Shown here in pieces: positions 6,926 through 15,467 of a stretch of 24,420 nucleotides of DNA; positions within the stretch are counted from its first letter, which is position 1, and every line of letters begins with the position of its first letter. The DNA comes from IMCC26207 sp044357715 (GTDB lineage Bacteria; Actinomycetota; Acidimicrobiia; Acidimicrobiales; Microtrichaceae), in assembly GCA_044357715.1 (NCBI GenBank), contig JBIKPA010000011.1, positions 1 to 24,420 on the forward strand. The letters run 5' to 3'. A program made the position numbers and the translations under genes. Below the pieces are notes generated by a model that saw only the letters and a program-made list of their open reading frames with translations, searched no databases and had not been told where the DNA came from.

Positions 6926-8542
6926 ATGGATAGGCGGGATCTGCTGCGGGGTGGAGTTCTAGCTCTTGGTGGAGTTGCAGCCACTTCGCTGGTGGGCTGT
7001 GCACCTACTTCGACGAAGCTGCCGTCACCCGAAGATGTTGATCTGGGTCCCTTTAGCTGCGGAGTTGCCTCGGGGGTTCACAGCGACACAGCGGTTGTTC
7101 TTTGGACTCGATTTGCCCCCGCTGCAACTGGTAGTGGTGTCGAGGTTGCTTGGCAGGTCGCAACGGACGCTGCTTTCTCTCAGATTGTCCAGTCTGGAAC
7201 CGGTGTCGGCTCTGCACAGAACGACGGATGTATCAAAGTGCTCGCACAGGGACTGACCCCGGGGCAACGGCTTTGGTACCGCTTCACCGTTGCTGGCCTC
7301 ACAAGTCCCATCGGCCGAACCAAAACGCTCCCCGCGGCAGGCTCGACTCCGGATTCCGTTCGCCTTGCAGTAGCGAGTTGTCAGAATTTTTCGGCTGGCT
7401 ACTACCCAGCATGGCGCGCAATCGCATCTGAAGAACTTGATGCAGTGGTGTTCCTAGGTGATTACATCTATGAGTACGAAGGAAGCCCTAGTCCGCTTGA
7501 TGTGCGATTTGATGCAAGCGTCGAGGCCACGGACTTACCCTCATATCGCGCCAAATACAAGATGTATAAGTCAGACCCAGAATTGCGCGCAGCTCACGCG
7601 GCTCACCCCTTTGCTCCAGTATGGGATGACCACGAGTTCTTCAACGACTACGACCGCGTAAGCTTGTTACGCTTCCCGCAGCGCGCAGCCGCTGCCTACC
7701 AAGCTTGGTTCGAGTATCAGCCAGTGTGGCGAATCGACGCAGACCAAATCTACCGGCGTGCTCGCTGGGGCAACCTGTTGGACCTATCTTTGCTTGACAC
7801 TAGGCAGTATCGCGATCCGCACATTACTGGCCCCAATGGTGAGAGGCTCTCTGTGGGAAGCTCTGCAGATCTGCCGCTTCGACAGGTTCACGATGCTGGG
7901 CGGTCGATTCTGGGTGAAGCCCAAAGAGACTGGCTTCTTGATGGGTTTGGGCAAGCTCAGGGGAATGGCGTTACCTGGAAACTGGTAGCAAATCAGGTGA
8001 TGATCACACCCACGCGCCTTGTGGATCTCGACGAACCAGCACTTCGAGCGTTACGCCCAGATCTTCCCAAACACGCAGGCATTTACGGCAATTTCGACGA
8101 CTGGAGCGGGTACTCCTGGGAGCGAGATCAGCTCACTCAGCGAGTGTCTGCTGACGGAATAACCAATCTAGGTTTCCTTACCGGAGATATTCATTCCTTC
8201 TGGCAGTCACCGGTTCTAAGAGATTTTGATGAGCCCTATAGCCCGGTAGTGGCTCAGGAGTTTGTCTGCGGTTCGATTAGTTCAAGAGGCATTGATTACG
8301 CAGGTGACTTTGCTCCCGTGCTTGAGGCAGGGGTAGCCACGCTGCGGCCGGGGTTCCGTTACGCCGATTTTCGCCGACGTGGCTTTGGGCTAGTCGAGTG
8401 CACCCCATCGCATGCAAGCGTCGAGTACCGAACTGTCAATACTCGTACCCCTGATCTGACAGCGCCGAGTGCCCAGCAGAAGCGGCGAGTTCGATTTGAT
8501 TGGCCTGCGGGTGCGCAAAAAGTGAGCATCACCCGCGGTTGA
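6926..8542 (+). CDS. phoD: PhoD-type alkaline phosphatase/phosphodiesterase, Tat-exported lipoprotein
   Basis: The 538-residue protein opens with DRRDLLRGG and a hydrophobic stretch ending in LVGC (Cys25), which combines a twin-arginine signal with a lipobox, so it is probably a folded, exported lipoprotein. A PhoD N-terminal fibronectin-like domain occupies about 40-137. The catalytic part carries the family's metal motifs: SCQN (151-154), GDYIYEY (178-184), DDHEFFNDY (234-242), LLDTRQYR (289-296), NQVM (356-359) and TGDIHSFW (419-426). PhoD enzymes use Fe and Ca to release phosphate from organic phosphate mono- and diesters outside the cell. AGGGG and GGTGGA lie just before ATG 6926. The flippase-like gene begins 17 bases after its stop, so the two are likely co-transcribed. 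No pho-box was identified. Confidence 0.9.
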   Translation: MDRRDLLRGGVLALGGVAATSLVGCAPTSTKLPSPEDVDLGPFSCGVASGVHSDTAVVLWTRFAPAATGSGVEVAWQVATDAAFSQIVQSGTGVGSAQNDGCIKVLAQGLTPGQRLWYRFTVAGLTSPIGRTKTLPAAGSTPDSVRLAVASCQNFSAGYYPAWRAIASEELDAVVFLGDYIYEYEGSPSPLDVRFDASVEATDLPSYRAKYKMYKSDPELRAAHAAHPFAPVWDDHEFFNDYDRVSLLRFPQRAAAAYQAWFEYQPVWRIDADQIYRRARWGNLLDLSLLDTRQYRDPHITGPNGERLSVGSSADLPLRQVHDAGRSILGEAQRDWLLDGFGQAQGNGVTWKLVANQVMITPTRLVDLDEPALRALRPDLPKHAGIYGNFDDWSGYSWERDQLTQRVSADGITNLGFLTGDIHSFWQSPVLRDFDEPYSPVVAQEFVCGSISSRGIDYAGDFAPVLEAGVATLRPGFRYADFRRRGFGLVECTPSHASVEYRTVNTRTPDLTAPSAQQKRRVRFDWPAGAQKVSITRG

Positions 8543-8559
8543 GCAGAGTTCGCTGTTGA

Positions 8560-10977
8560 ATGGACATCGTGTCTGATCGCGTTACGCAGCCAATCTGGAA
8601 GCCGCTCTCGGATGGTCTGACCTTTTTTGCAGCCCGTAGTAGTGGAGCAAGACTGCGGTCAGTCTCCGAGGTGATCACGCTCATCCTCAGCTTGTTTCCA
8701 GCAGCATTACTGGCTGAAGTCTCGGTTCCTACCTCGGGTTTCGAGCAAGCTTTGGTAGATCTGATTGATGCAATACCGAGCTTTTTGGATGTGCTCTGGC
8801 GTTTTGGTGTTGCCTCGTTGTTGCTGTGGTTGTTGGTCATACTTGTTGCCTCGGTGGTACGCCGGCGAGTCGAAGTGCTTGTAGATATAGCGGGTTCGCT
8901 CCTTGCAGCAGTTGGGCTATCACTGCTGTTCTCGCGACAGATAAACGGTGTGTGGCCATCGTTTTCGCAAGCTGCTTCGGGTGGCTCAGCAGGCTCGGTC
9001 CCTCTGATTTCGTTGGTGAGCGCCATCGCTGTTTCTTCGGCAGCCTCACCGCACTTGTCGTTACCTTTTCGGCATTTTGGCCGCTGGGCAATGCTCTTAG
9101 GCACCCTGTCAGTGGTGCTGTTGTCATCCTCAACGCCGTTTGGTGGAGCACTGAGCTTCTTGCTCGGAATAGCCGCCGCCGCAGTAGTGCACCTGCTGCT
9201 TGGCTCCTCTATGGGAGGCCCCAATCTGCTGGGAGTTCGAGTAGCCCTTGAGCAACTCGGCCTAGAAGTACATGACCTAGTAGTTGCACCTCGTCAGCGC
9301 AGCGGCGTGTTCGTAGCAGATGGGGTGAACCCAAAGGTTGGGAAGGTTCACATTAAGGTTTACGGCCGAGATGCCAGAGACACACAGCTTGTCAGCCGTC
9401 TCTGGCGGGCAATCTGGTACCGAGGCGATGCGCGGCCTGCAATGACGCGTGAACAACAAGTTGAACATGAGGGGTTTGTCACCATGCTGGCGGCGAGTCG
9501 CGGGATTGCCGTTCCACAGGTACTTGTTGCAGGGGTTACCGACTCTGGTGATGCGTTACTTGCAGTTGCTCAGCGAGGTAGGCCCCTTGAGTCAGGAGAG
9601 AACGGTCCTCTTGAACAAGCGTGGCCTATCGAAAAGATTTGGCAGCTTGTTCGTTCCCTTCACTGCAGCGATTTGGCTCACGGTGCGCTAGATCTCGACA
9701 GCTTCGCTCAGATAGGAGACGAGGTGCTCCTGACTGACCTGTCCACGGTTACCAATACGGCCTCTCGCGATCAGCAACTGACTGACCTAGCCCAGACCAT
9801 GGTGGTCACCTCGCTTCTAGTGGGTATTGAGCGCGCCGCAATCATTGCAAGTGAGCAGGTCGATTCAGATGAGGTTGAAAGCCTCTTGGCCTATCTACAA
9901 CCGCCTGCACTTGGTCGCTCCCTTCGAGAAGACCTCAAAGCCTCGGGTCTTGGAATAGAGGCAGTGCGCTCCGCTTTAGCTGCTGTAGTTGGGATTGAGG
10001 TTCCAGAGGTTGCCCAGCTCAGGCGCGTCTCTTTGCAGTCCCTAGTGATGCTGGCATTGCTCTTGCTTGTGGCTGGTGCCCTCATCGTGTCTCTAGGCGA
10101 GGTCAGCATTGCGGAGCTCGTGGCGGCGCTGAAGTCAGCTTCTGTCGCTCTTGCCCTTGCAGCATTAGTGGTGGGACAAACCCCGTTCTTCACTCAAGCT
10201 GTTGCCACCCGCGGAGCATGCCCACGCCCGATTGCTTATGGCCCCGTGGCTCTACTTCAGATATCAATTGGCTTTATGGCTCTTGCAGTTCCATCTACTG
10301 CGGGCCGCTTGGCACTAGACATCCGCTTCTTTCAGCGGCAGGGAATTCCTGCAGCTTCGGCGGTGTCGATAGCTGCAATTGATGGGTTTAGCGGATTTCT
10401 TGTGCAGATTTCGTTGCTTCTACTCACCCTAATTTTTGGACTTGGGCGAGTGGACCTGACTTGGAATCTCCCTACGGCCGGGGGCTCAAAAGACCTGACC
10501 TTGTTTTTGATTGTTGCTGGAGTGCTAGCGGTTCTATTAGCGCTGCTCGCTGCGGCGCTTCCCGCTATCCGCAACCGTGTCCTGAGCAGGGTGCTTCCCA
10601 TGGTGGCCGAAGCGAAACAAACACTTCGCTCCCTTCGCTCGCTCTCTAACTTGTTGCAGATCTTCGGCGGAAACCTTGGCAATCAACTGCTCTTTGCGCT
10701 CACACTTGGAATCTGTCTGAGGGCCTTCGGCGACAGTCTCAACTTGGCGACTCTGCTAGTCGTTTACGTGGCGGCCGCGCTCTTTGGCGGTCTCATGCCA
10801 GTTCCCGGGGGTATCGGCGTCATGGAAGCTGCACTCATGACCGGGTTAGTCGCTGCCGGGGTTGATACCACCACAGCAGCCGGTACAGCGCTGCTGTTCC
10901 GACTTGTAACATTCTACCTGCCGCCAATCTGGGGATGGGTTGCGCTTCGCTGGCTGCAGCGGCATAGCTACCTGTGA
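8560..10977 (+). CDS. Flippase-like membrane protein (LPG-synthase TM family) with embedded pseudokinase-like domain
   Basis: The protein has 805 residues in three parts. An N-terminal membrane block (about 35-215) has six or so hydrophobic helices. A soluble part (about 222-480) resembles a kinase fold: K266 in HIKVYGRD, E303 in VEHEGF, a catalytic-loop-like HGALDLDSF (374-382) and TDLS (392-395) where kinases have DFG. The usual HxD aspartate is Ala376 and the metal-binding Asn is Ser381, so catalysis by the standard mechanism looks lost. A second membrane block (about 490-800) ends with PVPGGIGVMEAAL (748-760), the hallmark of the MprF/AglD-type flippase-like family (UPF0104, TIGR00374). 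No lysyl-transferase domain is present. It probably moves or modifies a lipid or lipid-linked molecule, with the kinase-like part as a sensor or binder. It lies 17 bases after phoD. Confidence 0.8.
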   Translation: MDIVSDRVTQPIWKPLSDGLTFFAARSSGARLRSVSEVITLILSLFPAALLAEVSVPTSGFEQALVDLIDAIPSFLDVLWRFGVASLLLWLLVILVASVVRRRVEVLVDIAGSLLAAVGLSLLFSRQINGVWPSFSQAASGGSAGSVPLISLVSAIAVSSAASPHLSLPFRHFGRWAMLLGTLSVVLLSSSTPFGGALSFLLGIAAAAVVHLLLGSSMGGPNLLGVRVALEQLGLEVHDLVVAPRQRSGVFVADGVNPKVGKVHIKVYGRDARDTQLVSRLWRAIWYRGDARPAMTREQQVEHEGFVTMLAASRGIAVPQVLVAGVTDSGDALLAVAQRGRPLESGENGPLEQAWPIEKIWQLVRSLHCSDLAHGALDLDSFAQIGDEVLLTDLSTVTNTASRDQQLTDLAQTMVVTSLLVGIERAAIIASEQVDSDEVESLLAYLQPPALGRSLREDLKASGLGIEAVRSALAAVVGIEVPEVAQLRRVSLQSLVMLALLLLVAGALIVSLGEVSIAELVAALKSASVALALAALVVGQTPFFTQAVATRGACPRPIAYGPVALLQISIGFMALAVPSTAGRLALDIRFFQRQGIPAASAVSIAAIDGFSGFLVQISLLLLTLIFGLGRVDLTWNLPTAGGSKDLTLFLIVAGVLAVLLALLAAALPAIRNRVLSRVLPMVAEAKQTLRSLRSLSNLLQIFGGNLGNQLLFALTLGICLRAFGDSLNLATLLVVYVAAALFGGLMPVPGGIGVMEAALMTGLVAAGVDTTTAAGTALLFRLVTFYLPPIWGWVALRWLQRHSYL

Positions 10978-11063
10978 GCGGGGCACAGCATCCAAGTCGC
11001 GAAGACTGAACTAGCAGTAATAGGGTCCACCTCGGCAGTCCGCTAGCGAAGGAACATAGGCAA

Positions 11064-11870
11064 GTGAGCAAACCACACCTCCCGATAGCGCAAAACACCA
11101 CGCCCGAACTCGAGGCCTACCTTCTCAGGACTGAATCGACCCTTGATCTTTTTGCATTGCTCACCTTGTGGGTTGTGGTCATTCCCTTCCGCAGCTTCGG
11201 TACGGGAACGACGGCATTTGCGGCCTCGTTTATCACCAAGTTTCTGGTATCGCTGGTGTTCGCTATTGACATGTTTCGCCGGGCGCGGATGGCACCACAG
11301 CCTTGGACGTATGTCTGGGCTCACCCCATTGGACTGCTCGCGGTTATCTTTCCGCCGGTTCGTGTGCTTTTCAGCGTTCGCCTTGTTACCTCGCTGTTTC
11401 GGCGAGGGCATCTAGCAAAGTTCCTTGCCGCAGACTTGGTGTTGCTGATGAATGGCATGCTCATCGTGTACTTCTATGAGCGGCGAGCACCGGGCGCAAA
11501 CATCACCAGTCTGGGTGACGCAGCATGGTGGGGAATCGTTACCGTCACCACCGTGGGCTACGGGGATCTGTATCCCGTGACTCCCGCTGGGCAGATCGCT
11601 GCAGGCTGCATTATGGCTACTGGCATTTTGACACTCGCTGTTATTACGGCTCAGGTCTCATGGAGTTTTAGTCAGCAAGTAGAGGACCGAACCAAGGGGT
11701 CGCGTATCGAAACCCTTGAACCCGACAGTTCAGATGTAGGAGCGAGTGCCCCCCAGCAAGATCTTGCTGGGCTACATGGCCGACTCGACGGAATTGAGGC
11801 GCAACTCAAGCGCCTGCTTCAGCAGTATGACCCGTCGCCAGAGCAGGTCCAGGACGACAACGAGTCCTAG
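11064..11870 (+). CDS. Six-TM potassium-channel-like protein with C-terminal coiled coil
   Basis: This 268-residue membrane protein carries the K+ selectivity motif TTVGYGD (162-168) between a pore helix and a last helix at about 176-200, so four copies should form a K+-selective pore. Four hydrophobic stretches come first (about 27-46, 52-70, 85-98, 99-115). The fourth holds R100, R106, R113 and R114, like a sparse S4 voltage sensor. The third has HPIGLLAV where this family often has an Asp-Leu-Leu; the missing Asp suggests weakened voltage sensing. A helical tail at about 233-254 with Leu spacing looks like a tetramerising coiled coil. Start is GTG at 11064, with AGG four bases before it. 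It lies 86 bases after the flippase-like gene, in the same direction. Its TAG stop overlaps the convergent aminotransferase stop. Confidence 0.85.
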   Translation: MSKPHLPIAQNTTPELEAYLLRTESTLDLFALLTLWVVVIPFRSFGTGTTAFAASFITKFLVSLVFAIDMFRRARMAPQPWTYVWAHPIGLLAVIFPPVRVLFSVRLVTSLFRRGHLAKFLAADLVLLMNGMLIVYFYERRAPGANITSLGDAAWWGIVTVTTVGYGDLYPVTPAGQIAAGCIMATGILTLAVITAQVSWSFSQQVEDRTKGSRIETLEPDSSDVGASAPQQDLAGLHGRLDGIEAQLKRLLQQYDPSPEQVQDDNES

Positions 11871-13207
11871 CGTGCTTGCAGAGCGTCCCAGGCTTCAGTG
11901 AGGACCTTGCGAAGCACAGATTCAATGAGGGCAAATTCGGCCTCACCAGCAATGAGCGGCGGCGATAAGACAATCAACGGTTCTGCTCGGTCATCTGTTC
12001 TACACATGAGGCCCTCTTCGAAGAGGCGCTGCGAAATGAGGCCCTTTAGCAACCACTTGCATTCCTCGGGCGAGAAGGTCTCTAGGGTGACGGGGTCTCG
12101 CACTAGTTCAACCACCTGCAAGTAGCCCTCACCTCGAATGTCTCCCACGATGGGAAGATCCTCAAGGCGCCGCAGGTGAGCAGTCAGGCCCGACTCGTTC
12201 TCTAACACGTTCTGCAGCAAGTGTTCACGCTTCATGATCTCGATATTGCAAAGCGCAACGGCGGCAGACACCGGGTGGCCCGCAAAGGTCAGACCGTGCA
12301 AGAACATGTCGTCCTCTCCTAGGAACGGTTCCGCGAGTGCTTCGCTGATCATCATCCCGCCAAGTGGGGAGTAACCCGAGGTGACACCCTTGGCAAAGGT
12401 AATGATGTCGGGCTGGTACTCGTATCGCTGGGAACCAAACCAGTGGCCGAGTCGGCCAAAGGCGCAGATGACCTCGTCTGAGATGAGCAGCACACCGTAG
12501 TGATCGCAGATCTCTCTGACGCGAGCGAAGTATCCCGGTGGGGGAACTAGCGCTCCGCCAGTGTTTTGGACGGGTTCTAGGATTACTGCGGCAACTGTTG
12601 ACGGACCTTCCATCTCGATGCGAGCGGCGATGTCTTCAGCGCAACGCAACCCGAATGCCTCTAGATTCTTTGCCTCCGGGTCTCTGAAGCTGTTCGTGTT
12701 TCGTACCTTGACAGCTCCAGGAACGAGTGGCTCGAACACGTTTTTGATTGCAGGTAGGCCAGTGATTGACAACGCCCCCATCGTGGTGCCGTGGTAAGAG
12801 AGGTACCGGGAGATGATTTTGGTCCGTGAGGGCTGACCGATCTGAGCAAAATATTGCCTTGCGAGTTTCCATGCCGACTCCACCGCATCGCTGCCGCCGG
12901 TAGTGAAAAAGACTCGGTTGAGGTCGCCGGACGAGAGCGCTGCTAGTTCGGCGGCGAGCTCCAACGCTGGCTCTGTTCCGTAGGACCAGATCGGAAAATA
13001 GGCGAGTTTCTCTGCCTGCTTCGCTGCCGCTTCTGCGAGTTCCTTGCGGCCGTGGCCGACCTGCACAGTAAACAGTCCAGAAAGTCCGTCAAGATATCGC
13101 TTGTTGTTTTGATCAAAAACGTAGCAACCTTCACCCCGCACAATCACGGGCAGGTGCTGTTGGTCAATGGGAGATAACTGGCTGAAATTACCCCATAGGT
13201 TTGACAT
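11867..13207 (-). CDS. Class III PLP-dependent aminotransferase
   Basis: This 446-residue fold-type I enzyme transfers amino groups from an omega-amine or amino acid to a keto acid in the cytosol. Family features seen are TTGGSDAVE (102-110) for phosphate binding, YHGTT (138-142), EPVQ (211-214), DEV (244-246) with the Asp that contacts the PLP ring nitrogen, the Schiff-base Lys273 in TFAKGVTSGY, and TFAGHP (307-312). Length and motifs match the omega-amino-acid:pyruvate group (beta-alanine, putrescine and taurine types), but the substrate cannot be fixed. ATG 13205-13207 is preceded seven bases away by AGAGG; longer in-frame starts to the left of this lack one. It is divergent from the PAS-GGDEF-EAL gene and shares CTAG at 11867-11870 with the channel gene as overlapping stop codons. 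No pathway partners lie nearby. Confidence 0.9.
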   Translation of the reverse strand: MSNLWGNFSQLSPIDQQHLPVIVRGEGCYVFDQNNKRYLDGLSGLFTVQVGHGRKELAEAAAKQAEKLAYFPIWSYGTEPALELAAELAALSSGDLNRVFFTTGGSDAVESAWKLARQYFAQIGQPSRTKIISRYLSYHGTTMGALSITGLPAIKNVFEPLVPGAVKVRNTNSFRDPEAKNLEAFGLRCAEDIAARIEMEGPSTVAAVILEPVQNTGGALVPPPGYFARVREICDHYGVLLISDEVICAFGRLGHWFGSQRYEYQPDIITFAKGVTSGYSPLGGMMISEALAEPFLGEDDMFLHGLTFAGHPVSAAVALCNIEIMKREHLLQNVLENESGLTAHLRRLEDLPIVGDIRGEGYLQVVELVRDPVTLETFSPEECKWLLKGLISQRLFEEGLMCRTDDRAEPLIVLSPPLIAGEAEFALIESVLRKVLTEAWDALQAR

Positions 13208-13290
13208 TGATCGGCCTCTTTTAGTCGATTGATCCTTGGTCATCTCTAAACTACGCGTTAGTGACACTGCTTCGCTGCTACGTCTCAGGG

Positions 13291-13296
13291 TAGCTT
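13291..13296 (+). promoter_or_regulatory. Candidate -10 box for a leaderless PAS-GGDEF-EAL transcript
   Basis: TAGCTT fits TAnnnT and ends exactly six bases before GTG 13303, the same spacing as at the other c-di-GMP gene. AGGGT upstream is about 11 bases away, too far for a normal ribosome-binding site. No convincing -35 was seen. Confidence 0.4.
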
Positions 13297-13302
13297 CTTG
13301 AT

Positions 13303-15459
13303 GTGACAAGTCCTTCGGGTGGCTGGTTGAGCCTTCCAACCTCTGAGGTTGAGCTCTTAGATGTCCTACATCATTCGCCTGACTTCGTGGTCTTTGTGGA
13401 TCCAGGACTATGCATTGAGGCGGTTGGAGGAGATGCAGAGGGCTTTGTTGGCCTTGACGCACAAGACCTGCTTGGGCTCGCAGTCTTTGAGTTGATCCAC
13501 CCCGAGGATCGAGACCGCGTCACGGTCAATATGATGCGATACATCGATGGCGACGAAACCTATCGCCCCGAGTTTCGCCTGCTGCACAGCAGTGGTCACG
13601 CCGTTGTGGTTGAAGTAGTGGGTCGAAGGTTGCCCCGCGCCGATGGAACGCATTTTCTGCTCATAGCGCGACGCCAACTCGGATTAGGTGTGAGACAAGT
13701 TGCCGATGACATTGGCATTGGGATCCTCCGCTGTGATCCTCTCGGGGAGATTCATGAATCCAACGCTGCAGCCTCGCTGCTTCACGGCTATGACGGAAGA
13801 GAACTCACTGGCCGTATCCAAGACTTGGACGTCCGCGTCTATGACGAAGCGGATAGCCGCCTTGATGAGCAGCTACATCCAGCACTGCGCTTCTTAGAGG
13901 ATGAGGGGCTCTCTTCGCAGACTGCAACCATCCTTGGTCTTGATGGCGTGTCGAGAGTGATTTCGTTTGATGGCCGCAGCGTGAAGTATCGCGAGGACGG
14001 TACGCCCGGAACCATCATGTTGCTTCGTGATGTAACCGAGCAATACGAGATGCAACAAGAGTTGTACCGCCGTTCCACTCGCGATGACTTAACTGGGTTG
14101 CTCAAGCGCTCAGCTTTCTTAGAGGCGGCCGAAGCACTGTTGGCAGCGACGGCCCGAGCGGCTGATGTTCACCCCAGCAATGCCCGAGTGAGCGAGCCGA
14201 AGATATTTGGTGTTCTCTTTTGCGATATTGACCGCTTTAAGTCAATCAATGAGCGCCATGGTCATGGCGAAGCGGACCGCTTCTTGGGCCAACTGAGTGA
14301 GCAGCTCGAAGCATCGCTACGCACATTTCAAAGTTCTGCCTTTTATCTTGGAAGAATTGGCGGCGACGAGTTTGCAGTAGCAATTCAGTGCAAAAGCCAA
14401 AGCGAGTTTGAACAGCTAGCTGCTGGGTTCAGAGCAGCGGTTCAGCATGCTGCGCTTGAGACGTTGCATGTTTTGGTGACTGCGAGCGTCGGTGTTTCCT
14501 TATTCGACCCGAATGTTGGGCAGACAGTCGAGGAGCTCCTTGACGAGGCTGGCTCGGTGTTGCGTCTAGCAAAGAGAACCGGCCGCGACCGAGTGCTGCA
14601 CTTCGATGCTGCCATGCGCGCTCTACGCAGCGAGCAAAGCCGCCTTGAGGGCATCTTGCGCTTGGCACTTGCCGAAGGGCGTATTGAGTATGCGCTTCAA
14701 CCAGTCGTTGACCCCTACACGGGCAGGATTAGTGGGGCCGAGGCCTTGGCCCGGCTCAGAGACGAAGACGGCGGGTTGGTTCCTGCCGCGGCTTGGATCG
14801 AAGTAGCGGTGGCTGCTGGTCTTGCCAGCGCTGTTGACGCAGCAGTCATTGAACCGGTTCTGTCGCTGCTTGGCTCGCTCGTTGGTAGGTGCCCGGGTGG
14901 GCTGCCGATTCTTGGTATCAATTTGTCGGATACTTCGCTTGCTCGACCTGACCTTGCCGATTGGGTGTTCTCTTTACTTGATCGTTACGCGGTTCCTCCC
15001 GAGGCCTTTCTGATTGAGGTACCAGAACTAGTCCTTCCGGTGATTCGAGAACGTTCAGCAGAGGCACTCAGAAGGTTTCGTGACAAAGGGCTTTGGTTGG
15101 CCGTCGATGATTTCGGCTCGGGTTATGCCTCGTTCAATGAGGTCCGGGAATTGCCACTCAATACCCTCAAGATTGATCGGTCATTTTTGACTGACCAACG
15201 TGACTCGGCTGACTACATCATTTTACGAACGGCACTTGAGATGGCCCACGCACTTGGTTGCCGCAGCGTGGCCGAAGGCGTTGAGACACAAGCCGAACTC
15301 GACATCGTGATGGGACTCGGAGTCGACTATGTGCAGGGGTATTACTTTGCTCGACCGATGCCCCCGGCGGACTTCGTTACACTTCTCCTTTCGGCGCAGC
15401 CATTGGCACCGCAGGGGGGGAGTGGCACCGCAGAGATCAGTCGAACCAGAGAGAGTTGA
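13303..15459 (+). CDS. Soluble PAS-PAS-GGDEF-EAL cyclic-di-GMP protein
   Basis: This 718-residue cytosolic signalling protein has no membrane helix. Two PAS-like sensor domains (about 14-125 and 131-248, the second ending in LLRDVTEQYE) are followed by a GGDEF domain with intact GGDEF at 353-357 and CDIDRFK, N316 and D325. The usual DxLTGLxNR reads DDLTGLLKR (261-269), and GHxxGD reads GHGEAD. The EAL domain keeps E480-A-L, N540, E572 (IEVPE in place of the common ITES-like segment), D602-D603 in DDFGSGYAS, K623, E659 and Q678. Both synthesis and hydrolysis of c-di-GMP are possible, with the PAS pair setting the balance by ligand or redox signal. Start is GTG, probably leaderless. The MFS gene follows within about eight bases, which suggests one transcript with the exporters. 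Confidence 0.9.
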   Translation: MTSPSGGWLSLPTSEVELLDVLHHSPDFVVFVDPGLCIEAVGGDAEGFVGLDAQDLLGLAVFELIHPEDRDRVTVNMMRYIDGDETYRPEFRLLHSSGHAVVVEVVGRRLPRADGTHFLLIARRQLGLGVRQVADDIGIGILRCDPLGEIHESNAAASLLHGYDGRELTGRIQDLDVRVYDEADSRLDEQLHPALRFLEDEGLSSQTATILGLDGVSRVISFDGRSVKYREDGTPGTIMLLRDVTEQYEMQQELYRRSTRDDLTGLLKRSAFLEAAEALLAATARAADVHPSNARVSEPKIFGVLFCDIDRFKSINERHGHGEADRFLGQLSEQLEASLRTFQSSAFYLGRIGGDEFAVAIQCKSQSEFEQLAAGFRAAVQHAALETLHVLVTASVGVSLFDPNVGQTVEELLDEAGSVLRLAKRTGRDRVLHFDAAMRALRSEQSRLEGILRLALAEGRIEYALQPVVDPYTGRISGAEALARLRDEDGGLVPAAAWIEVAVAAGLASAVDAAVIEPVLSLLGSLVGRCPGGLPILGINLSDTSLARPDLADWVFSLLDRYAVPPEAFLIEVPELVLPVIRERSAEALRRFRDKGLWLAVDDFGSGYASFNEVRELPLNTLKIDRSFLTDQRDSADYIILRTALEMAHALGCRSVAEGVETQAELDIVMGLGVDYVQGYYFARPMPPADFVTLLLSAQPLAPQGGSGTAEISRTRES

Positions 15460-15467
15460 TATCAAAG

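Noticed and set aside
8529..9224. Minus-strand open frame of 231 codons opposite the flippase-like gene
   Set aside because: It is low in hydrophobic structure, Thr/Ser-rich like an antisense artefact, and lies opposite a gene with clear membrane helices.
13208..13462. Longer N-terminal extension of the aminotransferase
   Set aside because: It would overlap the divergent PAS-GGDEF-EAL gene, and AGAGG lies at the right distance before ATG 13207.
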